Notes under the pieces: generated by a model
Database searches by the model: none
What the model was told of the DNA's origin: nothing
The model's input: only the letters and a program-made list of their open reading frames with translations
Assembly (NCBI GenBank): GCA_020310875.1
Contig: CM035439.1
Coordinates: 143,356,200 to 143,420,199 of the forward strand
Source of the DNA: Ceratopteris richardii
Lineage: Eukaryota > Streptophyta > Polypodiopsida > Polypodiales > Pteridaceae
Direction of reading: 5' to 3'
Length of the DNA stretch: 64,000 nt
Made by a program: the position numbers and the translations under genes
In this document: piece after piece, positions 50,155 through 64,000 of the stretch
Numbering within the stretch: the first letter of the stretch is position 1
Layout: each line of letters begins with the position of its first letter

Positions 50155-51222
50155 ATGACCCATACGCAAGCAGATAAGGAGCCTCTTCGTGCACGAAGAA
50201 GCCTTAACCAGTTAGCTATATCTTCGACTAGTGAACCTACCTCCCCTCTACCCTCCTTGAATTTATCTATTGATTTGGGTGCGACACCACTGTCAAAGGA
50301 GAAGCATAGGAGAACATTAGACTTCTCCTCAGATACGTCAGAAGAAACACCACTGCAAATGGAGGATCTCTCTCATTTACTCTCCAGACTCAATATCAAG
50401 TTCCCTACCTTCAAGGGACAATCTTATAAGGATGCTGATGATCATGTGAGGAGATTCATCTCCTTATGTCGTGGACAAGGTCTGCAGAATAGAGAGGATG
50501 CAATGTTGGTACTCTTCCCATCCACATTGGAAGGCCTTGCTGACAAATGGTACAGTCAATATGCAGATGGCCTTTTTGCTACATGGGAGGCTCTGAAGAC
50601 GGCATTCTCACAGACATTTCGACCAAGTGATTCCTCGGAAAGAGTTTTAGATCAGTTAGAGAACCTAAAGCTAAGATCAGGTGAATCCTTTCATGAACTT
50701 CACACTAGAACAAAAGCACTTGTTGCACGTCTGCCACATGCTCCAGGTGACTTCTTGGTTAAAAAATGGATAGAAAAAGCTCATGCCAGGTCATCTCAAC
50801 AAAAGATACGTGAGTCTCTTAGATTGGATGCAAGCCTCAATGATTTTGTTGCAGCACCATCACGCATTGAAGAAGCTAGGCAACATTTTGAAGGGGATAC
50901 ACAATCGAATTATGCTGTAGAACTAGACCCTATTGGGAAACTGAGGAAGGAACTCGAGGCATTGAGAATGCAACAAAATCAAGAAGAAGAGAAGGTCTTG
51001 CCACCACTGCGTCGCACTGACGATGAAGTAGCCCAACTTTGCCGTGAGTTAGAATATTTGTGGACCACTCAAGATATAAGAAGGCAGATTTGGTGTACAA
51101 TATGTAACAACAATGGACATTCCAGTGCTAATTGCCCTAATAATGTAAGCTGTCAATTTTGTGGAAAGGATGGTCATGAAGCTAGAGACTGCTACTACCT
51201 CAAGGGTACACAGCAACTAGGT
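50155..51222 (+). pseudogene. gypsy gag, truncated by insertion
   Basis: MTHTQADKEPLRARRSLNQ opens a frame containing the retrotransposon gag domain (FPTFKGQSYKDADDHVRRF, WYSQYADGLFATWEALKTAF, ENLKLRSGESFHELH), a short coiled coil (KLRKELEALRMQQNQEEEK) and two CCHC zinc knuckles (CTICNNNGHSSANC and CQFCGKDGHEARDC). The frame appears intact up to YLKGTQQLG, where the inserted LTR begins at 51223; the last codons come from the LTR. No protease or RT follows in this window after the insertion. Confidence 0.9.
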
Positions 51223-52449
51223 TGTTGGAAGTGAGGTAGGCCCTTAGGCTCATGTCACAGGTCCATGGTTCCATAGTTCCAATCATGTACAACATTAATT
51301 CCAACAATCTTCCATATTGACAAAACATGAACATACCACAACTTAATCATATAGATGATGAGACAAAGATAGAGAAAGAGTAGATGACATGTGTAAGGTG
51401 TTACGTAAGCCATCGCTTACTCATAGTATCATATATACCAATGTTCAATGTACAATGTGGGAGCAAAACTCTGAACCACTCTATGTGATGAGAAATAGAT
51501 GAATGAGTGAATGTACAAATGTAACAAACATATTCAGATGTATGGGCAGTAATCTGCATATATATGAGATGTGTTACCTTATAGGTTATAGAAGAGTGAA
51601 TATGAGTGACTGAAAGAGGAAGGATCAGTGTGAAACTGATAAACAACAAACCCTCATCTAAACTTAGGCTATGGAAGACCCTAAGTCAGATACGTGTGTG
51701 AAAAGATCACATACTTAAAAACTAGCAAGGAATGCTAACAAGTTTGTTGCCGGAAAACCTCAAACTCATGTGAACACACCTTCTCAAATACCTCATCCAA
51801 ATATGCATAAAGCATATAAGTACTGATTCTCTTGTACCTATGCTGAATAGGACTCCTCCGGATATGGATGTTACGGCCTCCATAAACTTCAAGTAGTACC
51901 TATGTGCATAAAGAGAATATGTACTTGAATACTTAACATAAGATGTAAATCTTATGTTAACCACCATCCAATGACTTTGAAGTAGCCTGACATCTTCTTG
52001 TAGAAGACAATCTTCAACTACAACATGTAGATGGCCGATCCTCACCATCAAGCTGCTAATGACCAAGTCTTCTTGCCATGAACAAGAGATAACCTCCTTT
52101 CAATGAGCTAGAGTGTGAGCACACCCTTCATCTTCTCCAAGAAGAATCATTAAGAAGAACTCCATAGCTGCTCCTTAACATGCTTCAAGCTAGCACCATG
52201 GCTGCCCCATGTGCTAGACGAAACACCACCTCTATTGAGGTCCAAGCTCAAGGCTTGTGTTGAAAACTAGGTGAAGGATACATAGAAGTGACCCAAAGCA
52301 CTTCTTACATAGTAGAGCTTGCTTGAAATAAAGCTACTCCAAAAGCTATCAATAAAGCATGATCGTATAACTCCGTCGCTAATTGTGATCGTTGTCCGCT
52401 AATTAAAGCAAAAGCATATCTAAGAAATTGCGAACGCGCTGCCTGTTTC

Positions 52450-52510
52450 TCACGGGATTTGAACCCGGATGGTTGGGATGGGAGTATCGCATTGTAACCA
52501 CGAGGCCTTG
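52450..52510 (-). other. tRNA-like module in LTR of copy B (3')
   Basis: Minus strand: A-box-like CGTGGTTACAATGCG (about 52503-52489) and T-arm CCGGGTTCAAATCCCG (52468-52453). It points in the sense direction of the element, near the start of U3. Confidence 0.6.
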
Positions 52511-55500
52511 TGCCTTCCTCTTGTAGAGGAACTTGTAAAAGATTTTACACATTTTGTTACGCGCCTGTCTATTCCTCAAGAACAACTTGAGAAAAAATGA
52601 ACCAAGAAGATATTGAATCTTGACCTAAAAGAACATTGAATGAACCAATAGGACATTGATTCCAACAATCCCCCCTGCAATGTCATATTGGCACAACCTG
52701 GACTGGATCTGCAATCTGTCACAAACTGCAAACTATTACGAGCTTCAAGCTTGTACTCCCGCATTTCAGAACTGACCTTCAAAACTTTTTCTTAGAAAGT
52801 CTTCTTTAAAACTAAATTTGACTTTTCTTCAGAAAACCTGTACTTACTAAATATGAACCATAATACTTGAGAAAATATGCAAACTAGATATCGAATAGTG
52901 TTCTCATCAAGCAATCACTCCTTGACAACAAATATAGCATGAACTGTTTCTAAACTTGCTATCTCCTGTTTTCAAAAACCTGAAAACATACACTAGGATC
53001 TACATATTTGCATTACCTTCCAAAAGGATTTCTCAGTGTACTTTTGCTATGTCATGTAGATACACTAAACAAAATCAGGAACTGAATCCTGGAACCTGTG
53101 ACTGAAAACTCACAACTTAGTGTATTATGAACACTGCTGGTTCATCTCTTACTGTACTCAAGTCAAGTCAACTCAACTCAATTGAAATCAAGTGAAATAT
53201 GAGTCTTATAAAAAAATCTATGATGTCATCATGTCTTCATCCTTTAAATCCTTCATACCTCTTTCCTTCAGAACCTGGTATAAACATATATGTGTGCACT
53301 TCTCAAATATACCTTTCTGAAATATCAAGCTTCTCTTCAATAGAATTTTGGAACCTTCTCCTAAACAGGAATATCCTAACAGGAACTTTCTCCAAACATT
53401 CTTCTTCTTCCTTCTTCTTTTAAAGATGGAAAATAAAGAGAACCTGATAAAGGAAATATAGGAATACCTGAAATAGGAATACCCATAGGTATGACTTTGC
53501 ATTCTTTTACATATGGCTAAAAATAAGTCTTGATGTTTCATCACCCCCCTGGATGATTTAACACTAGTATCCAGTATTCTTCAAATTATATCAGACTTTA
53601 TGAAATCTTGGACGTCCTTCTTCATAAATCTGATTTTCAGTGATCAATACCTGTATCTGAAACAAAATCTCTGAACCCTTTTTATTAGCACTGTACACAT
53701 GTGCCAATAGCTTTCCATGTCATTCCTCAGCTTCCCAAAATCTAGAATAAGGTTAGCTGATCCAATAAAAACTTTGCTGAAAGCATTTTAGGATTCATAA
53801 CCTTCTGCAACATAACAAGTATCTTCTTCTATCTCTTTGCAACACAAATTTGATAGAACTGGAATCTTTGACTTACTTCTTCCAATGTTAAGAATCTTCA
53901 CAAACAAAGGATAGACAACTGAATCATAAATACTCAAGAACTTCATGATCTATTCAAGATCAATGATCTCTTCTCTGTAGAATCTGCTCTTATCAAACCT
54001 TCATGACTGAATGTTTGATTTGCTACCTCAATGTCTTCAAGTGTCCATGTTTCTCAAAAAGTTGTAAAACTTTTCTTCAAACAAATCCTTTCCAAGGATC
54101 TGTAACTCCTACTTGAAACATAAGTGGACAAACTTCTCACCTTGAGAACTCCAAAAGCTGCAAGTTGATACTTCATAACTTTCATGTTTTACCCGGGTGA
54201 AATGTGACAGTACCTGCTTGACTTTCTTTTGGCTAATTCCAGTTCTCAATCAAGTGATAGGATATGATGGAACACCTTTTTTAATACAAGCATGTATCCA
54301 AAATTCAAGACAATCATAGAAAGTAGATTCTTCATTGACTTGTACATCAACAATCTGAATTTTCTGAAGTTTTCTGAAAATAATGAATATGAGGTAACGT
54401 TTTCCAAACATAAAACCTCAACCCAAGCCTTCAACATCTGCTACATAAAACTCTTTTACCTCAAGAGTTAGATAAAGAAGAAAGATCCTTCTCTGCAACT
54501 TATCATATACCAAGTAGCTCTGTATTGATAGTCCAAGAATTCTTTGAGGGAACATATAAGCTGCCGGCTTAAAAAGCTTCAACATAACTCATACACATAT
54601 GAGTGCTTTTGTTTCTCTCGATGCAATTCTTTGTCAAATCTACTAAATCATGACCAAGTTTAATGCAAAACAAGAAACTGCTTCTTCTTTAAACAAGATG
54701 TTCTCGTAGACTTGTCTTTGGATGTAGAGGATAAAATAGGAAAAGTATATGGAAAATATATGAGAAAAGGAAGCCTTACTTTTCTTTTGAAAATGATGGA
54801 CTTTCTTTTTCTGCATCTTTCTTCCACCTGATGATGTCAACATCTTCAAACTTCTCTTCCATACCTTTTGTTCTCTTCATCTTGAAGTAGCAAACACTCT
54901 TGACTTCTTCGAATGAACTTTTCTCTTCCTCTAATGCTAAGATTAAGAGACAAAATCAAAATTCTGCTTCAAATGTCTGAAATGACTAAATTCACCAATC
55001 GTTGTCTGAATGATGAATTACCCTTCTAGAGTTATAATTCTCTAGATACATTTGTACCTTGATATTCAACAAACTTACAACAGAAAATTGGCTGAAAAAC
55101 GCATCCCATCTTCACATTTGTCTTCTTGGATGAACTTTCTTGCCATGAAAGAGATTTCTCATAACTCTCTAGAAAAACCTCTAGATACCTGTTTTGATGT
55201 AGCCTTTAAGTTTCAAATGATGAAAGTGTATAAAAGCATTCCTTGAATTTCTTCAAAACTCTTCATAACTGCTCTTCTAAGATATGACCTGCAAATGATA
55301 ATCTGATAGTAAAAATTGATACCTGTGATTTGATGTTGATGTGACTTCTTCATCTTCTCTAAACCATTGTTCTTCCTTGAATTTGAAGTAGTCTTCTCTT
55401 CATCAAGTCTGGGTCTTCAAACAATACTTTTGTAAAGTATTTGCATACTCTTCCAAAAATATTTGGCTGCTAACAGATGATCAACTTCATACTCCATACT

Positions 55501-55698
55501 GACGAATACACATGTAAATGAATTGTCTAATTCTCAAATCTCTACTCATCTAGATTAAGTGTGTATGTCAAATGTCAAATGTTAGAAGATGCTTTTAAAT
55601 CATATGTTGTAAATCTGGAAGTCTAGAAACTTGGGATTATGAGTGAGCCTTAATGCATTGATGCCAAAGACCTAAAGTTCTGAAACCAAAACCTTAGT

Positions 55699-55712
55699 GC
55701 TCTGATACCAAA
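55699..55712 (-). promoter_or_regulatory. Primer-binding site, tRNA-iMet
   Basis: Reverse complement TTTGGTATCAGAGC directly follows the 5' LTR end at 55713, which fixes the element orientation as minus. Confidence 0.95.
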
Positions 55713-56940
55713 TGTTGGAAGTGAGCTAGGCCCTTAGGCTCATGTCATAGGTCCATGGTTCCATAGTTCCAATCATGTACAACATTAATTCCAGCAATCT
55801 TCCATATTGACAAAACATGAACATACCACAACTTAATCATACAAATGATGAGACAAAGATAGAGAAAGAATAGACGACATGTGTAAGGTGTTACGTAAGC
55901 CATCGCTTACTCATAGTATCATATATACCAATGTTCAATGTACAATGTGGGAGCAAAACTCTCAACCACTCTATGTGATGAGAAATAGATGAATGAGTGA
56001 ATCTACAAATGTAACAAACATATTCAGATGTATGGGCAATAATCTGAATATATATGAGATGTGTGACCTTATAGGTTATAGAAGAGTGAATATGAGTGAC
56101 TGAAAGAGGAAGGATCAGTGAGAAACTGATAATCAACAAACCCTCATCTGAACTTAGGCTATGGAAGACCCTAAGTCAGATACGTGTGTGAAAAGATCAC
56201 ATACTTAAAAAGTACCAAGGAATGCTAACAAGTTTGTTGCCGGAAATCCTCAAACTCATGTGAACACACCTTCTCAAACACCTCATCCAAATATGCATAA
56301 AGCATATAAGTATTGATTCTCTTGTACCTATGCTGAATAGGACTCCTCCTGATATGGACGTTAGGGCCTCCATAAACTTCAAGTAGTACCTGTGTGAATA
56401 AAGAGAATATGTACCTAAATACTTAACATAAGATGTAAATCTTATGTTAACCACCACCCAATGTCTTTGAAGTAGCCCGACATCTTCTTGTAGAAGACAA
56501 TCTTCAACTACAACATGTAGATGGCCGATCCTCACCATCAAGCTGCTAATGACCAAGTCTTCTTGCCATGAACAAGAGATAACCTCCTCTCCATGAGCTA
56601 GAGTGTGAGCACACCCTTCATCTTCTCCAAGAAGAATCATTAAGAAGAACTCCATAGCTGCTCCTCAACATGCTTCAAGTTAGCACCATGGCTGCCCCAT
56701 GTGCTAGACGAAACACCACCTCTATTGAGGTCCAAGTTCAAGGCTTGTGTTGAAAACTAGGTGAAGGATACATAGAAGTGACCCAAAGCACTTCTTATAT
56801 AGTAGAGCTTGCTTGAAATAAAGCTACTCCAAAAGCTATCAATAAAGCATGATCGTAAAACTCCGTCGCTAATTGTGATCGTTGTCCGCTAATTAAAGCA
56901 AAAGCATATCTAAGAAATCACGAACGCACTACATGCTGCT

Positions 56941-57001
56941 CAGGGGATTTGAACCCGGATGGTTGGGATGGCAGTATCGCCTTGTAACCACGAGGCCTTG
57001 C
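56941..57001 (-). other. tRNA-like module in LTR of copy B (5')
   Basis: Same module as 52450-52510 with a few changes; B box GGTTCAAATCC is intact. Confidence 0.6.
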
Positions 57002-57051
57002 GCCTTCCTCTTGTAGAGGAACTTGTAAAAGACTGTACACATTTTGTTACG

Positions 57052-57311
57052 CGACACCCCCCCACAAACCCCACAAACCCCACACCCCTCCACAAAACCC
57101 CACAAACCCCACAAAACCCACACCCCTCCATGACCCCCCACAAACCCCACACCCCTCCACAACCCCCCACAAACCCCACAAACTTCACACCCCTCCACAA
57201 CCCCCCACAAACCCCACACACCTCCACGACCCCCCACAAACCCCACAAACCTCCACGACCCCCCACAAACCCCACACCCCTCCACAACCCCCCACAAACC
57301 CCACAAACCCA
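57052..57311. repeat. C-rich minisatellite, second locus
   Basis: 260 bases of the same CCCACAAACCCCACACCCCT unit as 47535-48930. It replaces the last part of the 5' LTR of copy B at the word GTTACGCG. Confidence 0.95.
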
Positions 57312-57901
57312 TTAGGAAAAATGGTGAACCCTGCATGGGCCTTGTAAGGATCCCTAATTTTCAGGGATTAAGCCTCATTCTGCTGTTGTCTAAGGGGACA
57401 AAGTGCATTTAATAGGGCACTTTTTAGTAGGCTGGAGTAGGCTTTTTTTAAGGCTTACTAGGCTCCTCTCTCTCTTCTTTTAGAGAGAGAGAAAGGGAAT
57501 CTACTTTCCACATCATCAAACTCGAGCATGTATGGGAATAAAAAAATGATTTTTTTTTTAAGTCTCAATTTCAGTGTTTATTTACTTGAAAGGGCTCATT
57601 TTTTAATATATATGTCAGAAGTGACCTTTTTTGAGTTTAGTTTTTAATTTTCCTTTTGAAAAAGCAATATTTTTAAAATCACTCCAAAAGTAGAGTGCCA
57701 CATCATCAAATCCGTAACTACTCTTCACCCAAAAAATGACTTTTTCAAAATTTCAACATTTTTGGCTATTCTCAGTGGAAAAACACACTGTGACCCATCC
57801 TCATCCAAGAAAACAAACTTTTCTTGAGAAAATCATGCTCTAGCATCTCTTCCAAACAAATTTCTGGTCTCTTTCTCAGTATTGTTTAATTGTTGGAAAA
57901 G

Positions 57902-60791
<2,890 letters not shown>

Positions 60792-60941
60792 AGTCATTTA
60801 ATACATTCATGGCATTTTCTGAATAATTCATAAGGTTTGCTACACACTAATCTCTTGTTTGCAATTTTTTCAGGTAATTTTTAATTTTTAAACTATTTTT
60901 TGTCCATTCAGATGTGAACAGAACCTTTTTAAATGAAACAT

Positions 60942-60949
60942 TATAAAAG
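60942..60949 (+). promoter_or_regulatory. TATA box of H3-like gene
   Basis: TATAAAAG lies 42 bases before the ATG at 60991, so transcription would start about 15-20 bases upstream of the coding region. The very short leader suggests an independent gene rather than readthrough from the transposase-like gene 200 bases upstream. Confidence 0.6.
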
Positions 60950-60990
60950 GAGACTCATTGTCTCATTTCAACATTCTAGCACTATAGAGG

Positions 60991-61929
60991 ATGGCACGAA
61001 CAAAGCAAACTGCAAGGAAGGATCCCATTAACTTTCCTACCTATGTGCAAGGCACTCAGAAGCCACCATGGATGAATCACCACAAAAGGCAACGTAGTGT
61101 CTCGCGCTCTGCATCCCATCGCGAAACAGGTGGTGGCCATACCTCTGGGAGTGAACAGTTGCATGAACAAGTGGAACATGGGCAATCCAGGGAAAAGGCC
61201 GTAAATCAACCCCAATCACCACCATCATCATATGATGAGCCTCCATCACCAAAGAGACCAACAAAGACAAGGGTGAAGGAGCGTGCTCATAGACAAGTAG
61301 TTTCTGATGATGATTTTGATGAATTGCATGAGGATGTGTCTCAACAACGTTCACAATCAAGTGATGAGAGTCAAACATTGCCACCATGGGGTAACGAAGA
61401 AATACCTACAAATCATAGGCTTACTGTAGCGGGAAAGACACTACCATCAAATCAGGGGGCCATACCCAATGATCAAGAGAGAGAGCAAAGCCAGCAACAA
61501 CATCCTGAACAAGGAGAAAGCTCAAGACGCGTGCAACGGAAGAAGAAATTCTTTCAACCTCGTCGTAGACCATCCCAACCAAGACCACAAGAAAATGTCC
61601 AACGAAGACCACCACCACCACAAGCTAGAGCACCACAACAAAGAAGAAGATATACGAAGGCATTTGCAGAGATAAGGCACTATCAAAAGACAGCTGAGCT
61701 TCTCATACCTAGAAGACCCTTTGCAAGGGTGGTCAAAGAAGAGTTACAAAGGTATTGTGCAGGGTTAAGGATCCAAGCTCTAGCTTTAGAAGCTTTACAA
61801 GAGGCAGCTGAAGCATTTTTGATATCAATGCTAGAGGATTCCAACCTGTGCACCATCCATGCTAAGCGAGTCACTATACAACCAAAGGACATACAGTTAG
61901 CTAGGAGAATTAGGGGTGATCGTAGCTAA
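60991..61929 (+). CDS. Histone H3-like protein with a giant tail insertion
   Basis: Intact intronless frame of 312 codons. Residues 1-10, [10 protein letters not shown], are identical to canonical H3 (Lys4 and Lys9 kept), but the usual Ser10 is Asp. About 215 low-complexity residues follow: Ser/Gln/Pro/Glu-rich, an acidic patch [15 protein letters not shown], then a basic Pro/Arg part ([15 protein letters not shown]). Residues 226-312 are a complete H3 fold: [13 protein letters not shown] (alpha N), [10 protein letters not shown] (alpha 2), [16 protein letters not shown] and [12 protein letters not shown]. By hand about 55 of 86 fold residues match H3. Loop 1 is H3 length, without the extra residues typical of CENH3. 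It could enter nucleosomes with H4. Residues around H3 Lys27 and Lys36 are absent. It lies beside a transposase-like gene and has its own TATA box. Confidence 0.85.
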   Translation: MARTKQTARKDPINFPTYVQGTQKPPWMNHHKRQRSVSRSASHRETGGGHTSGSEQLHEQVEHGQSREKAVNQPQSPPSSYDEPPSPKRPTKTRVKERAHRQVVSDDDFDELHEDVSQQRSQSSDESQTLPPWGNEEIPTNHRLTVAGKTLPSNQGAIPNDQEREQSQQQHPEQGESSRRVQRKKKFFQPRRRPSQPRPQENVQRRPPPPQARAPQQRRRYTKAFAEIRHYQKTAELLIPRRPFARVVKEELQRYCAGLRIQALALEALQEAAEAFLISMLEDSNLCTIHAKRVTIQPKDIQLARRIRGDRS

Positions 61930-62180
61930 GTTTTGTAATTGATCTCTATGGACAAGAGATTTTTTGTAAATATTGCCATTTTTAATGAAACATTAGCACT
62001 TTTCCTCTATTCCATTTATAATCTCATTATTTAGAATGAAACATGAGCAGTCATTTTACATTTCCATGTGTTTTCTTGTGATAATCTCTCATATATGAAT
62101 GATTGTTTTCTTATCTTGTCATTTTGATCTAGTGATAATATCCCTGTACTGAAATTTCTTTTTCATTTAAGGTCATGTAG

Positions 62181-62316
62181 GTCTTGTAGGGCATTGGGAG
62201 GCCAAATAAGGCCCTGCCACAGAAACGCGGGAGAAGGCCCTGCAAAACGTTTGCAGGGCCTTCTCCCGCGTTTCTGTGGCAGGGCCTTATTTGGCCTCCT
62301 AATGCCCTACAAAACC
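62181..62316. repeat. Palindrome 1 (136 bases)
   Basis: Arms of about 66 bases with two mismatches around the centre AAAACGTTT. The core runs from AGGGCATTGGGAGGCC to its inverse and includes CAGAAACGCGGGAGAAGGCC. It shares this core with palindrome 2. Confidence 0.95.
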
Positions 62317-62503
62317 TTTGAAATATGAAAGAGGGATCATGACTAGTAAAGCTAGTTCAGGGGTAGTTAATATGAACAAATTTTGACCTCCCTATACCTT
62401 TGAAACATATGAGCAGAGCATTTTGAAACTTAGAACATTTGCATTCTTGAAAATATCCATCTAGTGAAGGTTCAGTCTCATGTAAGGTAACCTTGGGCAT
62501 GTC

Positions 62504-62750
62504 AGGATCTTTAGTTTCATTCTTTTGGACTCTTGATCATTGGGTAAGCCTCCATTAAGGTCTTCTAGGGCATTGGGAGGCCAAATAAGGCATTGCCACA
62601 GAAACGCGGGAGAAGGCCCTGCAAACGTTTTGCAGGGCCTTCTCCCGTGTTTCTGTGGCAGTGCCTTATTTGGCCTCCCAATGCCCTAGAAGACCTTAAT
62701 GGAGGCTTACCCAATGATCAAGAGTCCAAAAGAATGAAACTAAAGGTCCT
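62504..62750. repeat. Palindrome 2 (247 bases)
   Basis: Arms of about 122 bases, symmetrical without gaps about 62627 (ACGT), with only a few mismatches. The central 130 bases are the palindrome 1 core; the outer arms (CTTTTGGACTCTTGATCATT) are unrelated to palindrome 1. A further partial copy of the core edge, CCTCCCAATGCCCTACATGA, follows at 62748. Confidence 0.95.
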
Positions 62751-62884
62751 CCCAATGCCCTACATGACATCAATACATCACATGCAGGTCCAAAAGAATT
62801 TTAGATAATATACTGAAAAAGAAATACTTGAGACAATTGTAAATAAAGCAAAGTGAAAATTTGATATTAATTCAATTGTTTACA

Positions 62885-63783
62885 TCAATTGGCTTTGAGT
62901 TTCTCAATGACTCTCTTTCGACGCTCCAAAGCCATGGGTAGGGTGTAAGTCAAAATTGAGTTTGCTATTTGATCAACATTTCTAACACCTAGACCTAGAG
63001 ATATACCTATTTGGCCTAAGACCTTTCCACGGAAGTTGGAACCTAAGGTTGTAGTTGATACTCGTGTGAATTTCAAAGAGTTATGTATGTCCATCACCAT
63101 CTTACGCTTGAAAGATGATATGGACCAAAAATCAGGTTTTGGCCACTCTAAACTAAGAAGAGAGTCAACTTTGATAATCTCCAACCTTCCATATTCACCA
63201 TCTGTGGAAGGAACAATGTACTTGTGAGTGTAAAAGAAGATCCTTTCACGAATAAGTTTAGCAGGAGGTACATCTGGAAACACTAATGCCCCAATGTCTG
63301 CATGTAATGCTTTGAAAGTTCCGGTGAGACTATGAAGTGGTTGCTCTTCCACTAAACTAGAAGGAAATATGACTGTAGCAATGAAAAACATATGAGATGA
63401 GTAATTAAGACATTTAACACCATGAAGCATTGAGAAAATAGAAATACTCACAATGGATTGGATATCTAATTCTATTGGAGTTTTCTAACTTCATGGTTGA
63501 AACTGTGAAGACATGTTGTACAATAGCAACCATCCCACCATGTGTTTGCTCCTTGAAGCCTAAGAGCTTACCTTTCCAATGAAGATCCAAATTTCCACGA
63601 TCTCGAACACGATGAGGACCAAGTCCAGATGGCTACATGTACACCCATGCACCTTTGCAAAACTCTTGTGGTAGCCAACTTACTTCCATTGTTTTGATGT
63701 TGTGGCACGTCATTGTGTGAACTTCGTCCTTTGGTCTCCTACGAGCTCTGGAGCTTTCCATGGGAGTAAGAGTTGTTGTCATT
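62885..63783 (-). pseudogene. Spliced gene of unknown function
   Basis: Reading on the minus strand from MTTTLTPMESSRARRRPKD (63783), exon 1 runs to 63452 and exon 2 from 63372 to 62885. The 79-base intron has GTGAGT and TGCTACAG borders and keeps the frame (joining at PIHFIFPSS). About 270 codons, ending EKLKAN. One in-frame TAG lies at 63633-63635 in exon 1. Exon 2 has a pattern of short hydrophobic segments (IGALVFPDVPPAKLI, IRERIFFYTHKYIV) and a basic C-terminus (LERRKRVIEKLK). No domain recognised. Convergent with the H3-like gene and probably part of the same element. A shorter start at 63451 would skip exon 1 and looks less likely. Confidence 0.6.
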
Positions 63784-64000
63784 GCTGCAGAAGTTGGGAG
63801 AATGGTAGGAGGAGAAACAATGCTTCTGTTGTATGGTATGGAGGGAATAGAGGTGAAAAATATGACTTTTTGGGTTTTGGGTATGAAAAGGGGAGTTTGA
63901 AGAGGGAAAATAGAGTTTTTTGAGTCATTTTGAAAAAAGTCACTTTTTTAGTCCACAAACATGCATGGATTTTGAATTAAAAGTCAAAAATAGCACTTTT

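Larger units (their letters stand above)
49299..51222 (+). mobile_element. 5' part of a second gypsy element
   Basis: Probable LTR from TGTTGCCGCC (49299) to CTCTACA (about 50050) with a TATA box, then the internal start TTTGGCACGCACGGTGGGAC, a degraded form of the sequence that commonly follows plant gypsy 5' LTRs, then gag. It is cut at 51222 by the insertion of the non-autonomous element copy B. Confidence 0.75.
51223..57051 (-). mobile_element. Non-autonomous LTR element, copy B
   Basis: LTR at 51223-52667 (3' in sense) and at 55713-57051 (5', cut short by a minisatellite). The two are about 96% alike by eye. Sense-strand primer-binding site TTTGGTATCAGAGC abuts the 5' LTR (55699-55712), and a polypurine tract (GCAGGGGGGA in reverse complement) abuts the 3' LTR. 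The 3.0-kb internal region holds no domain or frame above about 110 codons, so the element must borrow proteins: a LARD-like layout. Confidence 0.9.
61930..62884. other. Convergent intergenic region with two palindromes
   Basis: Lies between the 3' ends of the H3-like gene (+) and the unknown gene (-). Apart from the palindromes it is AT-rich with no frame. AATGAAAC words after 61984 may serve as weak polyadenylation context. Confidence 0.6.

Noticed and set aside
52437-52512. Functional tRNA gene
   Set aside because: A T-arm and A/B boxes are present, but no matching acceptor stem or clear anticodon arm can be drawn.
56197-56655. 152-codon minus-strand frame in the LTR of copy B, partly shared with 51722-52066
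   Set aside because: The frame is broken in the other LTR and shows no domain; LTR sequence similarity alone explains the sharing.
60991-61929. Calling the H3-like gene a centromeric H3 (CENH3)
   Set aside because: Loop 1 has canonical H3 length, the N-terminus is [10 protein letters not shown] and the alpha 2 to C-terminal region matches canonical H3 closely.

Overview
The window looks like repeat-dense nuclear DNA of a land plant. The evidence is a CACTA (En/Spm) transposase, plant Ty3/gypsy and Ty1/copia elements primed by tRNA-iMet, an L1-like LINE, kilobase TG/TATG arrays, and a fragment resembling the hinge region of the plant silencing protein DMS3. I cannot name the species. The large nested repeat load would suit a fern, a gymnosperm or a big-genome angiosperm. 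No ordinary single-copy host gene was recognised.

Layout: 1-400 is an inverted duplication of a DMS3/SMC-hinge-like fragment. 800-5950 holds a decayed CACTA transposase gene (+), TG arrays and a small broken minus-strand gene. 6199-22806 is a 16.6-kb Ty3/gypsy element on the minus strand with LTRs about 99% identical. It carries gag, two retropepsin-like domains, RT, RNase H, a duplicated H2C2 zinc module, integrase, a W-x-P-K repeat tail and a very large extra ORF, and it is punctuated by five in-frame UAG codons. 22807-27406 is two successive units, each a TG/TATG array followed by a CACTA 3' terminus. 27407-28800 holds simple repeats and a tRNA-derived SINE-like piece. 28803-39720 is an L1-like LINE (minus) split by a complete old copia element (29338-34425, target-site duplication ATATT). 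43156-57051 is a nest of LTR elements: a copia 5' fragment, two copies of a non-autonomous element whose long LTR contains a tRNA-like module, a gypsy 5' LTR with gag, and a C-rich minisatellite that interrupts both non-autonomous copies.

The most unusual region is 57312-64000. It has a spliced gene (+) with a plausible D-D-E transposase-like core. Just downstream is an intronless gene with its own TATA box. Its product starts with the exact ten N-terminal residues of histone H3, continues with about 215 low-complexity residues, and ends in a near-complete H3 histone fold. A third spliced gene converges from the other strand, with two long palindromes between them. I infer a DNA transposon that carries a histone H3-like protein. 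The right end lies outside the window.

Across the older elements, in-frame stops are mostly TAG or TGA where Gln or Arg is expected. That is what deamination of methylated CAG (CHG) and CGA (CG) codons would give. The young gypsy element also has only UAG inside its reading frames, but it ends them with UAA and UGA, so programmed readthrough remains a second possibility.
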